Source: Shimia sediminis
Lineage (GTDB): Bacteria; Pseudomonadota; Alphaproteobacteria; Rhodobacterales; Rhodobacteraceae
Direction of reading: 5' to 3'
NCBI RefSeq assembly: GCF_003990645.1
Contig: NZ_RYZK01000014.1
Span: 1 to 64,000, forward strand
Length of the DNA: 64,000 nt
Both the position numbers and the translations under genes were made by a program. Of the stretch, positions 52,186-62,084 are shown piece by piece. The stretch's first letter is position 1; the number at the start of each line of letters is the position of its first letter. A model generated the notes under the pieces. The model made no database searches and was not told where the DNA came from. It was given only the letters and a program-made list of their open reading frames with translations.

Positions 52186-55100
52186 TTAAGTTTTGAACAC
52201 CCTGTAGATGGCCGGGATCACCAGAACCGTCAGCAGTGTTGAGCTTAGCAGACCGAACAAGAGCGAGATTGCCAACCCCTGGAAAATCGGGTCGAACAGG
52301 ATCACACCTGCGCCGATCATGGCGGCCACTGCTGTCAGAAGGATCGGTTTAAACCGGATTGCGCCCGCTTCGATCAGGATATCCAGTTCCGATTTTCCCT
52401 CACGATCAGCATTGCGAATGAAATCCACCAGCAGGATCGAGTTTCTGACAATGATCCCCGCCAGCGCGATAAACCCGATCATCGAAGGCGCCGAGAACGG
52501 GGCATTCAACCACCAGTGCCCAAGCATGATACCTAGGAACGTCAAGGGGATCGGGGTCAGGATGACCAGAGGCAGTCTGAAAGACCCGAATTGGGCCACA
52601 ACAAGAATGTAAATCCCCAAGAGAGCAACCGCAAAAGCCGCCCCCATGTCGCGGAACGTGATGGCTGTCACCTCCCACTCGCCATCCCAGAGCAAAGTCG
52701 GGTGAGATTCATCTGCGGGCTGACCCATCAGCTTGATTTGCGGTTTCTGTCCCTCTGGCCACTCCATGTGATCCAGAGCCTCCGACACCGCCAGCATCCC
52801 GTAAAGCGGGCTTTCATAGGTTCCGGCAAGCTCAGCCATGACCATTTCAGCCGCGCGACCATTGTGGCGGAACACCGGGAATGAGGCCCGCTCTTCCACG
52901 ATATCAACCACGTCCCCAAGCTCGACCACACCGCGGGCTCCCGGCAGGACGTTGGCGGGGACAGGTGTCGAAAGAAACAGCTCATCAACCACCTTTTCGG
53001 ATTTACCACGTTCTATGCGGATCGGGATCGGATATCGTCCTTCGCCGCGATGGGAATACCCAACCAGGGTGCCGTGGTTCAGGATGGCAAGTGTCGAAAA
53101 CACATCCGTCTCCTGCACCCCGAAAAACTCGAGCTGGTCCGGCGATACATCTACACGGAACTTTCGCGGCTGCTCACCAAAGCTGTCATCGACATCGACA
53201 ATAAAGGGAACACTTTCAAACGCGGCGCGTATCTTGCGGGCCGTCTCACGCCGGGTTTCGGGATCCGGGCCATAAACTTCAGCCAGAAGGGTCGCAATTA
53301 CCGGCGGCCCTGGGGGTGGTTCAACCGTCTTCAGGCTGGTGCCTGTGGGCAAGTCCAGTTTCGCAAGCCGCTCTCGGATGTCCAAGGCGATTTCGTGGCT
53401 CGTGCGGTCGCGGTGATGCTTTGCGTCCAGATTGATCTGAACGTCGCCCAGATGTGGCAACTCGCGCAGGTAGTAGTGTCGGACAAGGCCGTTGAAGTTG
53501 AACGGCGCGGCGTCGCCGGCATGCGTTTGAACCGACAGAACCTCGGGCAATTCCAATACAGTCCGCGCCACCAGTTGCGCGACCGCGTCGGTGTCCTCAA
53601 CCGCGGTCCCTTCTGGCATATCCAGAACAACGGACAGCTCCGATTTATTGTCAAACGGCAGCAGTTTGACCGTCACATCCTTGGTGTAGAGCATCGTGAG
53701 CGAGCCAAACGAAAGCGCAGCTGCGATGAGCAGGAACAGACCGCTTGTGGTTTTCGAAGCCAGAACCGGCCTGGCCACAGTTGCATAAATCCGCCCAAGT
53801 GCTCCGCCGGAATGGGTGCCCTGGTGGGCATGATGCGCTGGTGCTTTCCCGCTGACCTTGACCATGAGCCAGGGGGTGATGATGACGGCCACGAAGAACG
53901 AAAAGATCATTGCCGCCGAGGCATTCACGGGGATCGGGCTCATGTATGGTCCCATAAGGCCAGAGACGAACAACATGGGCAGCAAAGCCGCCACAACGGT
54001 CAGCGTTGCCACGATGGTCGGGTTGCCCACTTCGGCCACAGCGTGAACAGCTTTGGTGACGCGATCCCCTTTTCCGGGCATGGCCCAGTGGCGCGCGATG
54101 TTCTCAATCACGACGATGGCGTCGTCCACCAGAATGCCGATGGAAAAGATCAGCGCGAATAATGAAACGCGGTTCAGTGTGTAGCCCAAAATCCAGGCCG
54201 CAAAGAGGGTCAGCAAAATAGTAACCGGGATGACGACAGCGACCACGATGCTCTCGCGCCAGCCAATTGCGATCAGCACAAGCCCAACGATGGACACCGT
54301 GGCAAGACCTAGGTGAAACAACAGCTCATTGGCCTTTTCATCGGCGGTTTCGCCATAGTCACGGGTGATCTCGATCTCGATACTATCGGGAATGAGATGA
54401 CCTTCCAGACTATGCAACCTGTGCAAAACGTCCTCCGCCACAGTAACCGCGTTCGCACCTGCGCGTTTGGCGAGTGCCAGGGTGACCGCAGGAACCCGAC
54501 GAAATTCACCGTTCTCGTCAAGGGTTACGTTCGAGACAATCTTTTCCGAGCCATTTCCAACAAACTCCACCGTGGCAACGTCACGCACATACACTGGCCG
54601 GTTGTCGCGGCTTGTCAGCAGCAGGTTGCCGATTTCAGACGGTGTTTCCAGCGTGTTGCCTGCGACAAGCATGATCTGCTGGCCAGCATCCCGCACCATG
54701 CCGGTCGAAAACACCCGGTTCGCACCTTCGACTTTGCCGGCAAGTTGCTGCAGCGTCACGCCGTATAGCGCAAGCCGTTCGGGATCAGGGGAAATGCGAA
54801 TGGTTTCGGATGTTTCTCCGACTATGTATGTGAAGCCTACATCGCCAATTTTTGTGAGTTCCACCTGCAACTCACGCGCAACACGGGTCAGGTCATTGGC
54901 GGTGATGTTCTGGCCGTCACCTTTGGGCGTCAATGTCAGGGACACGATCGCCACATCGTCAATCCCCCTCCCGACGATCAGGGGTTCATCAATTCCGAAG
55001 GGAATGCGATCCATGTTTGCGCGGATCTTTTCGTGAACACGCAAGATCGCAGTGTCCGAGGCAGTGCCCACGAGAAAACGGGCGGTGATCATCGCGTAAT

Positions 55101-55395
55101 CATCTTGCGTCTGGGAATAGACGTGCTCGACCCCGTTCAGACCTTTGATTATGCTTTCGACGGGTTCGGTCACAAGCTTGACCGCATCCTCCGCACGCAA
55201 TCCCGGTGCCTGAATGTGGATGTCGACCAATGGAACCGAGATTTGTGGCTCTTCTTCGCGGGGCAGGCTGACCAGCGCAACCAGGCCAACCGCAAGCGCC
55301 GCAACGATCATCAGAGGCGTGAGCGCAGACTGGATGAACGCCTTGGTCAAGCCACCGGCGATGCCCAAAGGGTGTTTTGGCGATCCCTCAGTCAT
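52186..55395 (-). CDS. RND-family efflux transporter permease
   Basis: 1,069 aa, normal for AcrB-type pumps: 12 hydrophobic helices in two halves separated by large periplasmic loops. Motifs: SLPREEEPQISVPLVDIHIQAPG near the start, VVIPVTILLTLFAAWILGYTLNRVSLFALIFSIGILVDDAIVVIENIARH (TM4 proton-relay Asp pair) and GFIALAGIIVRNSILLVDFI late. Exports drugs, metals or lipids with proton force. It overlaps the adaptor gene by 8 bp. No outer-membrane channel gene is adjacent. Confidence 0.92.
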   Translation of the reverse strand: MTEGSPKHPLGIAGGLTKAFIQSALTPLMIVAALAVGLVALVSLPREEEPQISVPLVDIHIQAPGLRAEDAVKLVTEPVESIIKGLNGVEHVYSQTQDDYAMITARFLVGTASDTAILRVHEKIRANMDRIPFGIDEPLIVGRGIDDVAIVSLTLTPKGDGQNITANDLTRVARELQVELTKIGDVGFTYIVGETSETIRISPDPERLALYGVTLQQLAGKVEGANRVFSTGMVRDAGQQIMLVAGNTLETPSEIGNLLLTSRDNRPVYVRDVATVEFVGNGSEKIVSNVTLDENGEFRRVPAVTLALAKRAGANAVTVAEDVLHRLHSLEGHLIPDSIEIEITRDYGETADEKANELLFHLGLATVSIVGLVLIAIGWRESIVVAVVIPVTILLTLFAAWILGYTLNRVSLFALIFSIGILVDDAIVVIENIARHWAMPGKGDRVTKAVHAVAEVGNPTIVATLTVVAALLPMLFVSGLMGPYMSPIPVNASAAMIFSFFVAVIITPWLMVKVSGKAPAHHAHQGTHSGGALGRIYATVARPVLASKTTSGLFLLIAAALSFGSLTMLYTKDVTVKLLPFDNKSELSVVLDMPEGTAVEDTDAVAQLVARTVLELPEVLSVQTHAGDAAPFNFNGLVRHYYLRELPHLGDVQINLDAKHHRDRTSHEIALDIRERLAKLDLPTGTSLKTVEPPPGPPVIATLLAEVYGPDPETRRETARKIRAAFESVPFIVDVDDSFGEQPRKFRVDVSPDQLEFFGVQETDVFSTLAILNHGTLVGYSHRGEGRYPIPIRIERGKSEKVVDELFLSTPVPANVLPGARGVVELGDVVDIVEERASFPVFRHNGRAAEMVMAELAGTYESPLYGMLAVSEALDHMEWPEGQKPQIKLMGQPADESHPTLLWDGEWEVTAITFRDMGAAFAVALLGIYILVVAQFGSFRLPLVILTPIPLTFLGIMLGHWWLNAPFSAPSMIGFIALAGIIVRNSILLVDFIRNADREGKSELDILIEAGAIRFKPILLTAVAAMIGAGVILFDPIFQGLAISLLFGLLSSTLLTVLVIPAIYRVFKT

Positions 55396-56368
55396 GGTTC
55401 ATCACCAGAGTTTCACCGGGTTGCAGACCTGAGAGAATCTCGATTACCGACTTACCTTCGATATCGTGGGACATACCCAGCACAACCGCCCGTTCAAAAC
55501 CCAAGCCGTCTTGTCCTTTGACCGTCACAAAATCCAAACCCATGCGAGATCGCACAGCATCCTGCGGTACGACGAGTGCACTGCGGGTGCCAATCGGCAG
55601 GCGGACGAGCACGCGGGCGTCAACAAAATCAGTCGCCAAATCATCGACTTCAACGTCAGCGATCACTCGGCCGTTTTCGATCAGGGGATAAACCTTGGCG
55701 AGTGTACCCATGTAGGCGGGGTCAGTCCCTTCGATACGTATCTGATCGCCCTGGACCAGATTTGCAGCGTGCCGCTCGGGGACTGCCAGGCGCAGATAGA
55801 AGCCGCCACCACCGATGACAGCGACCGGCTCACCGGGTAAAACCACCGAACCTCTGGTAACAGGAACCTGTAACACGCGTCCACTTACCGGCGCCAAAAC
55901 CGTGCCTTCTTGCATCCGCTGCACCACCACGTCCCGCTCTGCGGAAACAGTGCTTATCCGCCCACGCAGCACTTCAACTTCTGTTCGCAATCCATCGACG
56001 CGCTGAGTCGTCGTGCTCCCGCGGGCCAGCAGCGTTTCGCCACGGGTCAGTTCTGTCTCGGCATTCTTCAATTGGGACTCTAGGGACACCATCGTTGCTT
56101 CGATTGCCACCATCTGAAGCTGAAGCTTTTCATCATGGACAAGACCAATGATTTCATTTTCGGAAACAGTGTCACCTTCCGAGACCTCGATATTTCTCAA
56201 GATGCCGCCAAGCTGACTTCTTGCTGCAATACGGTCTCGGGTCTCAATGCGCGCAAAGACGGCCTTCCATTCCTGAACTTCGACCAGGCGGGATTCCTCT
56301 GCGGTCGACACCATCGGCCATCCAGAGATGAACAGGATAAATCCTGCCACGAGTGCCAGCGTTTTCAT
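55388..56368 (-). CDS. RND periplasmic adaptor subunit (HlyD/MFP family)
   Basis: 326 aa with a signal peptide (MKTLALVAGFILFISGWPMVSTAEE). Biotinyl-lipoyl-like halves flank a coiled-coil hairpin (LQMVAIEATMVSLESQLKNAETELTRGETLLARGSTTTQRVDGLRTEVEVLRG), then beta-barrel and membrane-proximal domain (VPQDAVRSRMGLDFVTV). It links the pump to an outer-membrane channel. First gene of the pair; promoter in the following 530-bp gap. Confidence 0.9.
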   Translation of the reverse strand: MKTLALVAGFILFISGWPMVSTAEESRLVEVQEWKAVFARIETRDRIAARSQLGGILRNIEVSEGDTVSENEIIGLVHDEKLQLQMVAIEATMVSLESQLKNAETELTRGETLLARGSTTTQRVDGLRTEVEVLRGRISTVSAERDVVVQRMQEGTVLAPVSGRVLQVPVTRGSVVLPGEPVAVIGGGGFYLRLAVPERHAANLVQGDQIRIEGTDPAYMGTLAKVYPLIENGRVIADVEVDDLATDFVDARVLVRLPIGTRSALVVPQDAVRSRMGLDFVTVKGQDGLGFERAVVLGMSHDIEGKSVIEILSGLQPGETLVMNHD

Positions 56369-56899
56369 ATTTCCGTCTCCGAATCGTCAGTTCTAGGGTT
56401 TCGGGAGTAGTCGCAGGTACAATGTATTCCGCTTTTTGAATTTTAAAAGATGTCTGTTTACCGCAGGTATCAAAAGTCCTGATTGTCGTTGTGCGTGTGC
56501 TTCCGTTTCGACACCGTCGATCTCCTGCGGCATCAAGATGAGCAGACGACAATTCGCAGCTTACGTAGGGATCTGAACATCGGGGCGTTCGGATGGCTTT
56601 CTTTGTCTCAAGGGAGTCTCTAGGCAAAATGAGAAAAATGGGATGCTTTTACTCTACGCCATGCTCAGCTCATGGAGGTGCACAAGACGAGCTTTGTGCC
56701 AAGGGGTTTGCGCGACTTAGGGCCAAAGCTAAAGACAGGGTCGGCATCCTAGCAGCCAGAGTGCTGCGAACTGCTGCCAAACCCAATCCGCACGATGCGA
56801 TATGATACGCCCGTGCGACCCCCTTGTTCTCCATCGCGCTGGAATGCGCAAAAAGCTTGCTCAAGACGTCCCCAACATGTGCAAACTTGGGGTGTGCCT
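56369..56899. other. Intergenic gap without recognised gene
   Basis: 531 bp between the adaptor start and the tctA stop, both minus strand. It must hold the RND promoter. Short frames of 60-70 codons exist on both strands without motif. The AT-rich start (AAAAAGCGGAATACATTG region, minus strand) is a promoter candidate. I see no tRNA and no transposase relic that I could prove. Confidence 0.5.
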
Positions 56900-58414
56900 T
56901 CAGTCCCCGTCGGCGACCCCTTGAGCCCTAAGACGAGCACGGCGCGCGCGGTAGCTGGGAAGGATGACCAACAACCCGGCGATCACCAACAGGCCCAGTG
57001 TCAGGGGACGCTCCCAAATGAAGCCAATTCCATCGTACAGTTGCATCGAGCGGGCAAAGTTGTCTTCCAGCATCCCCCCCAGAATGAACCCTATCAGCAA
57101 CGGCGCAAGTGGGTAGTCCGCAAACCGCAACGCGGTAGCGCAGATGCCAAAGGCGACGAGCAGCAGCAGCTCCGTTGCATTGTTCTGGCCGATGTAAGCC
57201 CCCATCAAGGTGAAGAACAGAATAAAGGGGATCAGATAGTTGCGTGGGATCGACAGAACCTTTGCAATATAGGGAATTAACGGCAGGTTCAGAACCAGCA
57301 AAACCAGGTTTCCGATGAACATCGACATAATGACCGCCCAGAAAATCTGAGGTTCGTCGATCATCAGGCGTGGACCGGGTGTAACGTTCAACGCAATGAG
57401 GGCGCCCAGCAGAATCGCCGTAGTGCCTGACCCGGGGATGCCAAGCGTCAGGAGCGGCACGAAGGATCCGGTACAGGCCGCGTTGTTGGCGGTTTCCGGC
57501 GCGGCCAGACCCTTGATCGAGCCTTTGCCGAACTCTTCCTGCTCTTCCTTGGTGGCGATGTTGCGTTCAACCGCATAGCCCAAGAAGCTGGCAATTGTTG
57601 CCCCTGCGCCTGGAAGAACGCCGATAAAGAAGCCTTGAATCGACTGGCGTCCAATTACCGGCGCAATGGACTTGGCCTCTTGTCGAGAAATGCGCAGATC
57701 CTTGATTTCTCCGTCTTGTCCTTCTTGTTGCGTTTTTGGCTTGAGCACAAGAAACAGCGCCTCGGGCAAAGCAAACATCGCCATGGCAAGGGTGATAAAG
57801 CCAAAACCTGACTGCAGGTCCATGATGCCCATGGTGAAACGCGGAAGGTTGAAAAGGGCGCCTTCGCCGACCGTGGCCATGATCAGGCCGAGGATGGTCA
57901 TCAGCAGCGCCTTGGCCACCTGTCCGGTGCCCGCAAAGGCCGCGATGGCCGACAGGCCAACCACCATCAGTGCAAAATACTCGGCAGAGTGGAACAGCAA
58001 AGCAACCGAGGACAGCGCCGGCGCGAACACCATCAGAAGCAGCGCGCCAATGCTCCCCCCGGCGAAACTGGCGATGGCGGCGATGGTCAATGCCTTGCCC
58101 GCTTTGCCCTGTTTGGCCATTGGATAGCCGTCGAAACTGGAGGCAACCGTGCCTGCAACACCCGGAGCGTTCAGCAGAATGGACGAGGTCGAGCCACCAA
58201 AAATCGCGCCATAATACACACCGGCCAACAAGATCAATGCCGCCGAGGGGTCGCCCATCGAGATCGCAACTGGAATCATGATGGCGATGATGGACATCGG
58301 GCCAAGGCCCGGAAGCATGCCGATGAATGTCCCGATCAGGCAACCACCAATTACCATCAGAAGATTTTGAAGGGACAGGGCCGTTTGCAGGCCGATCAAA
58401 AGTCCTTCGAGCAT
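56900..58414 (-). CDS. tctA: Tripartite tricarboxylate transporter, large permease TctA
   Basis: 504 aa, about 12 hydrophobic helices. TctA signatures: IGTFIGMLPGLGPMSIIAIMIP, GGSTSSILLNAPGVAGTVASSFDGYPMAKQGKAGKAL and VLPGAGATIASFLGYAVERN, GIPGSGTTAILLGALIALNVTPGP. It forms the channel for a sodium-driven uptake of carboxylates with TctB and TctC. Order in transcription is tctC, tctB, tctA. Confidence 0.94.
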   Translation of the reverse strand: MLEGLLIGLQTALSLQNLLMVIGGCLIGTFIGMLPGLGPMSIIAIMIPVAISMGDPSAALILLAGVYYGAIFGGSTSSILLNAPGVAGTVASSFDGYPMAKQGKAGKALTIAAIASFAGGSIGALLLMVFAPALSSVALLFHSAEYFALMVVGLSAIAAFAGTGQVAKALLMTILGLIMATVGEGALFNLPRFTMGIMDLQSGFGFITLAMAMFALPEALFLVLKPKTQQEGQDGEIKDLRISRQEAKSIAPVIGRQSIQGFFIGVLPGAGATIASFLGYAVERNIATKEEQEEFGKGSIKGLAAPETANNAACTGSFVPLLTLGIPGSGTTAILLGALIALNVTPGPRLMIDEPQIFWAVIMSMFIGNLVLLVLNLPLIPYIAKVLSIPRNYLIPFILFFTLMGAYIGQNNATELLLLVAFGICATALRFADYPLAPLLIGFILGGMLEDNFARSMQLYDGIGFIWERPLTLGLLVIAGLLVILPSYRARRARLRAQGVADGD

Positions 58415-58418
58415 GTTG

Positions 58419-58901
58419 TTATCCTCCGATAAAGCCGGGCAGCGGGCGCAGGTAGATGCCGAGCACCTGTTGCACCAGGTACCAGACGATCAGCGTTGCA
58501 GTCAGTGAAACCAGAACCATCACGATCCACCGACGCTCGCCCAGAATGAACGAGCCAAGGATCAAAAAGGCCGATGTCGAAAAAAGAAAGCCCAGAGGCC
58601 GCAGGCACAGGGCATAGGCCACCATGAGACCAAGCAGAAAGAGCGCCTGTCCCAAATGGTAGTCACCTAGTCGGCGGTAATCTATGTCGGCTTCTTTTTC
58701 TTCCGCTTTTTCCAGACCCAGCAGGATAGTCAGGGAAGCAATCAAGCCGATGACGGAGAGGACCTTGGGAAAAGTGCTTGGCCAGATCGGGTTACGTTTC
58801 ATGAACGGTGCCAAGGAACCGTCCATCGTGAACCAGGCGGCATAGCCATAAGCCAGACAAACTCCGACCAGAACCAGCGCAATCCAGCGATCAAGTGCCA
58901 T
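58419..58901 (-). CDS. tctB: Tripartite tricarboxylate transporter, small subunit TctB
   Basis: 160 aa with four hydrophobic helices (IALVLVGVCLAYGYAAWF; ALFLLGLMVAYALCL; FLFSTSAFLILGSFILGER; VMVLVSLTATLIVWYLVQQVLGI), the usual TctB layout and FPK-V middle (WPSTFPKVLSVIGL). It lies five bases upstream of tctA. Confidence 0.9.
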   Translation of the reverse strand: MALDRWIALVLVGVCLAYGYAAWFTMDGSLAPFMKRNPIWPSTFPKVLSVIGLIASLTILLGLEKAEEKEADIDYRRLGDYHLGQALFLLGLMVAYALCLRPLGFLFSTSAFLILGSFILGERRWIVMVLVSLTATLIVWYLVQQVLGIYLRPLPGFIGG

Positions 58902-58964
58902 GTTTCTCTCCTGTCAAAACGGGCAGAGCAGTCGCCTGCTCTGCCTTTGCTGCATTCGCTGGAT

Positions 58965-59951
58965 TCAGAGGAAACCCAGTTTTTTCATCAGGTCGCCGAT
59001 GGCCTTTTCCTGACCTTCGAGAAAGGCTTTGAAGTCATCGCCCGAGTTGTGAATGTTCACCCAACCGTTGCGCGCGCGCACGTCTTCCCACTCTGGGGTT
59101 TCGTACATTGCGGCCAGCGCTTTTTGGTACATGGCCAGATCATCCGCTGGCAGACCGGGGGCTGCGAAAAAGCCACGCCAGTTCACAAAGGTCGTGTCGA
59201 TGCCTTGCTCTTTCATGGTCATGGCGTCCGGTGCTGCAGAAACGCGGTCCTCCGAAGTCACGCCGATGATTTTGACTTCACCGGCGGCTGCCAGGTCGAC
59301 GGCCTCAGAAAAACCGGTAGAAAGCGCTGCGATTTCGCCAGACAGCAACGCGGCCATGGCTTTGCCTCCAGCATCATAGGGGATGTATTTGACGGCCAAG
59401 GCGTCTTTGCCCGCGGCTTCCATCACCATTGCCGCCACGAGGTGGTCCATGCCGCCTGGAACCGATCCTCCGCCAATGGCAGTACCACGCGGATCGGCAT
59501 CAAATGCTGCCAGCAAGTCACCCATCGAGTTGATCGGGCTGTCTTTGCCTACGACGATTGCAGCATAGTCGCCAATGGTCCCGGCAACCAGGGTAAGATC
59601 GCGGAAGTTATGCGGAAACACTCCGGTCAGCGAGCGGATTACAATGGGGGTCGAGTTGACCATCAACGTCCCGTGGTTGCTGTCGGCGTTCTCAATCAGA
59701 AAGCCGATGGCCTTGCCGCCACCGCCACCGGACATGTTTTCGTAAGACGCGTTGCCAACGATGCCCGCTTTGGTCAGAGCCTCGCCTGTGCCGCGGGCTG
59801 TGCCGTCCCAACCGCCACCGGCACCGCCGGGGATCAGGAAGTGAATGCTGTCGAGCACCTTGTGCCCGTCGGCTATTGCCGGGGCTGTGAATGCCATAGC
59901 GGCAACAGCTGCTGCCATCAAAGCACGGCGGCCGATTGAGAATGTCGTCAT
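58965..59951 (-). CDS. tctC: Tripartite tricarboxylate transporter solute-binding protein TctC
   Basis: 328 aa with signal peptide (RRALMAAAVAAMAFTAPAIADG). TctC/Bug-type features: IHFLIPGGAGGGWDGTARGTGEALTKAG, GSVPGGMDHLVAAM, KYIPYDAGGKAMAALLSGEIAALSTGFSE. It binds a carboxylate in the periplasm, probably a tricarboxylate, and hands it to TctAB. Divergent from tctD with about 107 bp between start codons. Confidence 0.93.
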   Translation of the reverse strand: MTTFSIGRRALMAAAVAAMAFTAPAIADGHKVLDSIHFLIPGGAGGGWDGTARGTGEALTKAGIVGNASYENMSGGGGGKAIGFLIENADSNHGTLMVNSTPIVIRSLTGVFPHNFRDLTLVAGTIGDYAAIVVGKDSPINSMGDLLAAFDADPRGTAIGGGSVPGGMDHLVAAMVMEAAGKDALAVKYIPYDAGGKAMAALLSGEIAALSTGFSEAVDLAAAGEVKIIGVTSEDRVSAAPDAMTMKEQGIDTTFVNWRGFFAAPGLPADDLAMYQKALAAMYETPEWEDVRARNGWVNIHNSGDDFKAFLEGQEKAIGDLMKKLGFL

Positions 59952-60058
59952 GGTTTCCTCCAGAGTTTGACAACTGTCCGAAAGACGGCTCAGTTGATGG
60001 AGAGAAACACTTCAACCTGACACAGACCTGTCACGTGCCTGAAAAAGGTGCTTTGCGC

Positions 60059-60724
60059 ATGAAATTCCTACTGGTCGAGGACAACGCCGAATTGGCAGAC
60101 GCTATCTGCGCCCGCATGCGGATGGATGGGCATGTTGTTGATCACGCTGGCAGAATTCAAGATGCCTTTGCCTACTCTGAAACGGATGACTACGATCTTA
60201 TCCTGCTTGACATCATGTTGCCCGATGGCGACGGGCGCACCTTTCTGAAACGACATCGCGCCGGAAAAAAGGACACGCCTGTCATAGTTCTGACAGCGCG
60301 CTCTCAGGTGTCTGACAGAATCAGCATGCTTGATCTCGGTGCCGACGATTACGTCACCAAGCCCTTCGATCATGAGGAACTTCAGGCCAGGTGCCGGGCC
60401 GTTCTCAGACGCAAGACAGGCACAGGGCAGAGCACAATTCAGCTGGGGAATGTGTCGTTTGACCCGGTCGCGGGCAGCCTGACGATTGATGGCGTTGCAA
60501 TCACTCTGCGCAATCGGGAACTGCGCCTGCTGGAACTGCTGATCAACGCCCCGGGGCAGATTTTTCCCAAGCACAAACTGTTTGATCGGTTGTTTTCTTA
60601 TGACGAGGACGTTTCGGAAAACGCGATCGAGGTTTACATCGGTCGTCTCCGCAAGCATCTGGAGGCTTCAACGCTCAGGATTACGACGCTGCGGGGTCTG
60701 GGATACAAGCTGGACCATGACTGA
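60059..60724 (+). CDS. tctD: Response regulator, OmpR/PhoB family (TctD-like)
   Basis: 221 aa from ATG at 60059. Receiver: LLVEDNAEL, phosphoacceptor Asp51 in LILLDIMLPDGDG, Thr79 and Lys101 (VTKPF). C-terminal winged helix: LTIDGVAITLRNRELRLLELLINAPGQIFPKHKLFDRLFSYDEDVSENAIEVYIGRLRKHLEASTLRITTLRGLGYKL. Its place opposite tctC suggests that it activates the transporter. Overlaps tctE by 8 bp. Confidence 0.93.
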   Translation: MKFLLVEDNAELADAICARMRMDGHVVDHAGRIQDAFAYSETDDYDLILLDIMLPDGDGRTFLKRHRAGKKDTPVIVLTARSQVSDRISMLDLGADDYVTKPFDHEELQARCRAVLRRKTGTGQSTIQLGNVSFDPVAGSLTIDGVAITLRNRELRLLELLINAPGQIFPKHKLFDRLFSYDEDVSENAIEVYIGRLRKHLEASTLRITTLRGLGYKLDHD

Positions 60725-62084
60725 CACGGTCAACATCTCCGGGTCGCTGAGAAATCGTCTGACGCTGACCCTGATCGGTGGTGCTGCCGTACTGGCCATT
60801 CTGCTGTTCGTTGTCGTACGCGGTTATGCGGCGCAAATCGCGCAGCAAGGTCAGGACAGCATTCTGGCTGCGTCAGTCACATCCATTTTGGATGCCGCAA
60901 TCCTGCGGGATGGCGCGATCGAGGTCGACTTTCCTTATGCGTCCCTGTCAATGCTCAGTACCCGCGCAGACGATCGGGTGTTTTATGCCATCTATCAGGA
61001 TGGCACCCTATTGTCGGGCTATGACACTTTGCCGGTGCCGACCGCTCAGTCAGGGTCTGTAACGGTGCATCGTTCTACCGCCCTTGGGGGCGCACCAATC
61101 CGGATGGCGACAGCCGCGCGAACCCTGGTCGGGGTTGATACACGCACAGTTGTCTCGGTCTCCGTTGCCCAGACACAGGACGCGCTGGCCGTGACGCTGA
61201 ACGGCATTTCCCGAAACGTCGCCTTGTTTGGGGGCGGGTTCTTCCTGCTGACAGTCATCTTGTCCTTTTGGGCGACCTCTAAGACAATCCGTCCCTTGCG
61301 GCGCCTGACGACTTCGATCACCCGACGCGGCCCGGAAGACCTCAGCCCGGTCACAAGCCCGGTTCCGGCAGAGATGACCTCGTTGGTGTCCTCTCTCAAC
61401 CACCTGATGGCACGGCTCGACACCTCGCTCAAACAATCCGAAGACTTCATCGCCGAGGCTGCGCACCGTGTTCGCACACCATTGGCGACAGTTCGGTCCC
61501 ACGCCGAGGCCACGCTGCAACGGGTCGATCAGGCAGAAAATCGTAAGGCATTGCGCGCCATGATACGGGCGATTGATGAAAGCTCGCGGGCGGCAAGCCA
61601 GCTTCTGGACCATGCGATGATCACGTTTCGGGCTGACCAATTGGAACGTGAAGACGTCGATCTGGTCAACTTGATGCGAGAGCTGGTGTTGCGCCTCACA
61701 CCCGTAGCCCAGATGAAAGACATCGCATTGCAGATCACCGGAGACGACTGTGTCGTCGTTGCGGGCGATACCATCCTGTTGCAAAACGCCATTCGCAACC
61801 TGATCGACAACGCGCTGAAGTACTCTCCGGTCGAGAGCGAAATATCCATTCATGTGACGGCTTTACCCGCACCCAGGATTGAAGTCCGAGATCAGGGGCC
61901 GGGGTTTCCTCCGGATGAGATCAACGACCTGGCTTCACGCTTTTCGCGCGGCCACAATTCCAAGGGGATCATAGGGTCGGGGTTGGGGCTGACCATCGCC
62001 CAGGATGTGGCCGAAGCCCATAACGGAACACTCATACTGTCCAATCTTCCGGGAGGCGGAGCATGCGCTACATTGTTGTTCTGA
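60717..62084 (+). CDS. tctE: Sensor histidine kinase (TctE-like)
   Basis: 455 aa from ATG at 60717. First helix 17-35, periplasmic domain about 40-165 (FYAIYQDGTLLSGYDTLP), second helix 168-186, HAMP-like linker, HisKA with His250 in AEAAHRVRTPLATVRSHAE, N box NAIRNLIDNALKYSP, and G boxes DQGPGFPP and GSGLGLTIAQD. TctE sensors lack the usual HELR and have H-x-LR; here HRVR. Overlaps the next gene by 22 bp. Confidence 0.92.
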   Translation: MTDTVNISGSLRNRLTLTLIGGAAVLAILLFVVVRGYAAQIAQQGQDSILAASVTSILDAAILRDGAIEVDFPYASLSMLSTRADDRVFYAIYQDGTLLSGYDTLPVPTAQSGSVTVHRSTALGGAPIRMATAARTLVGVDTRTVVSVSVAQTQDALAVTLNGISRNVALFGGGFFLLTVILSFWATSKTIRPLRRLTTSITRRGPEDLSPVTSPVPAEMTSLVSSLNHLMARLDTSLKQSEDFIAEAAHRVRTPLATVRSHAEATLQRVDQAENRKALRAMIRAIDESSRAASQLLDHAMITFRADQLEREDVDLVNLMRELVLRLTPVAQMKDIALQITGDDCVVVAGDTILLQNAIRNLIDNALKYSPVESEISIHVTALPAPRIEVRDQGPGFPPDEINDLASRFSRGHNSKGIIGSGLGLTIAQDVAEAHNGTLILSNLPGGGACATLLF

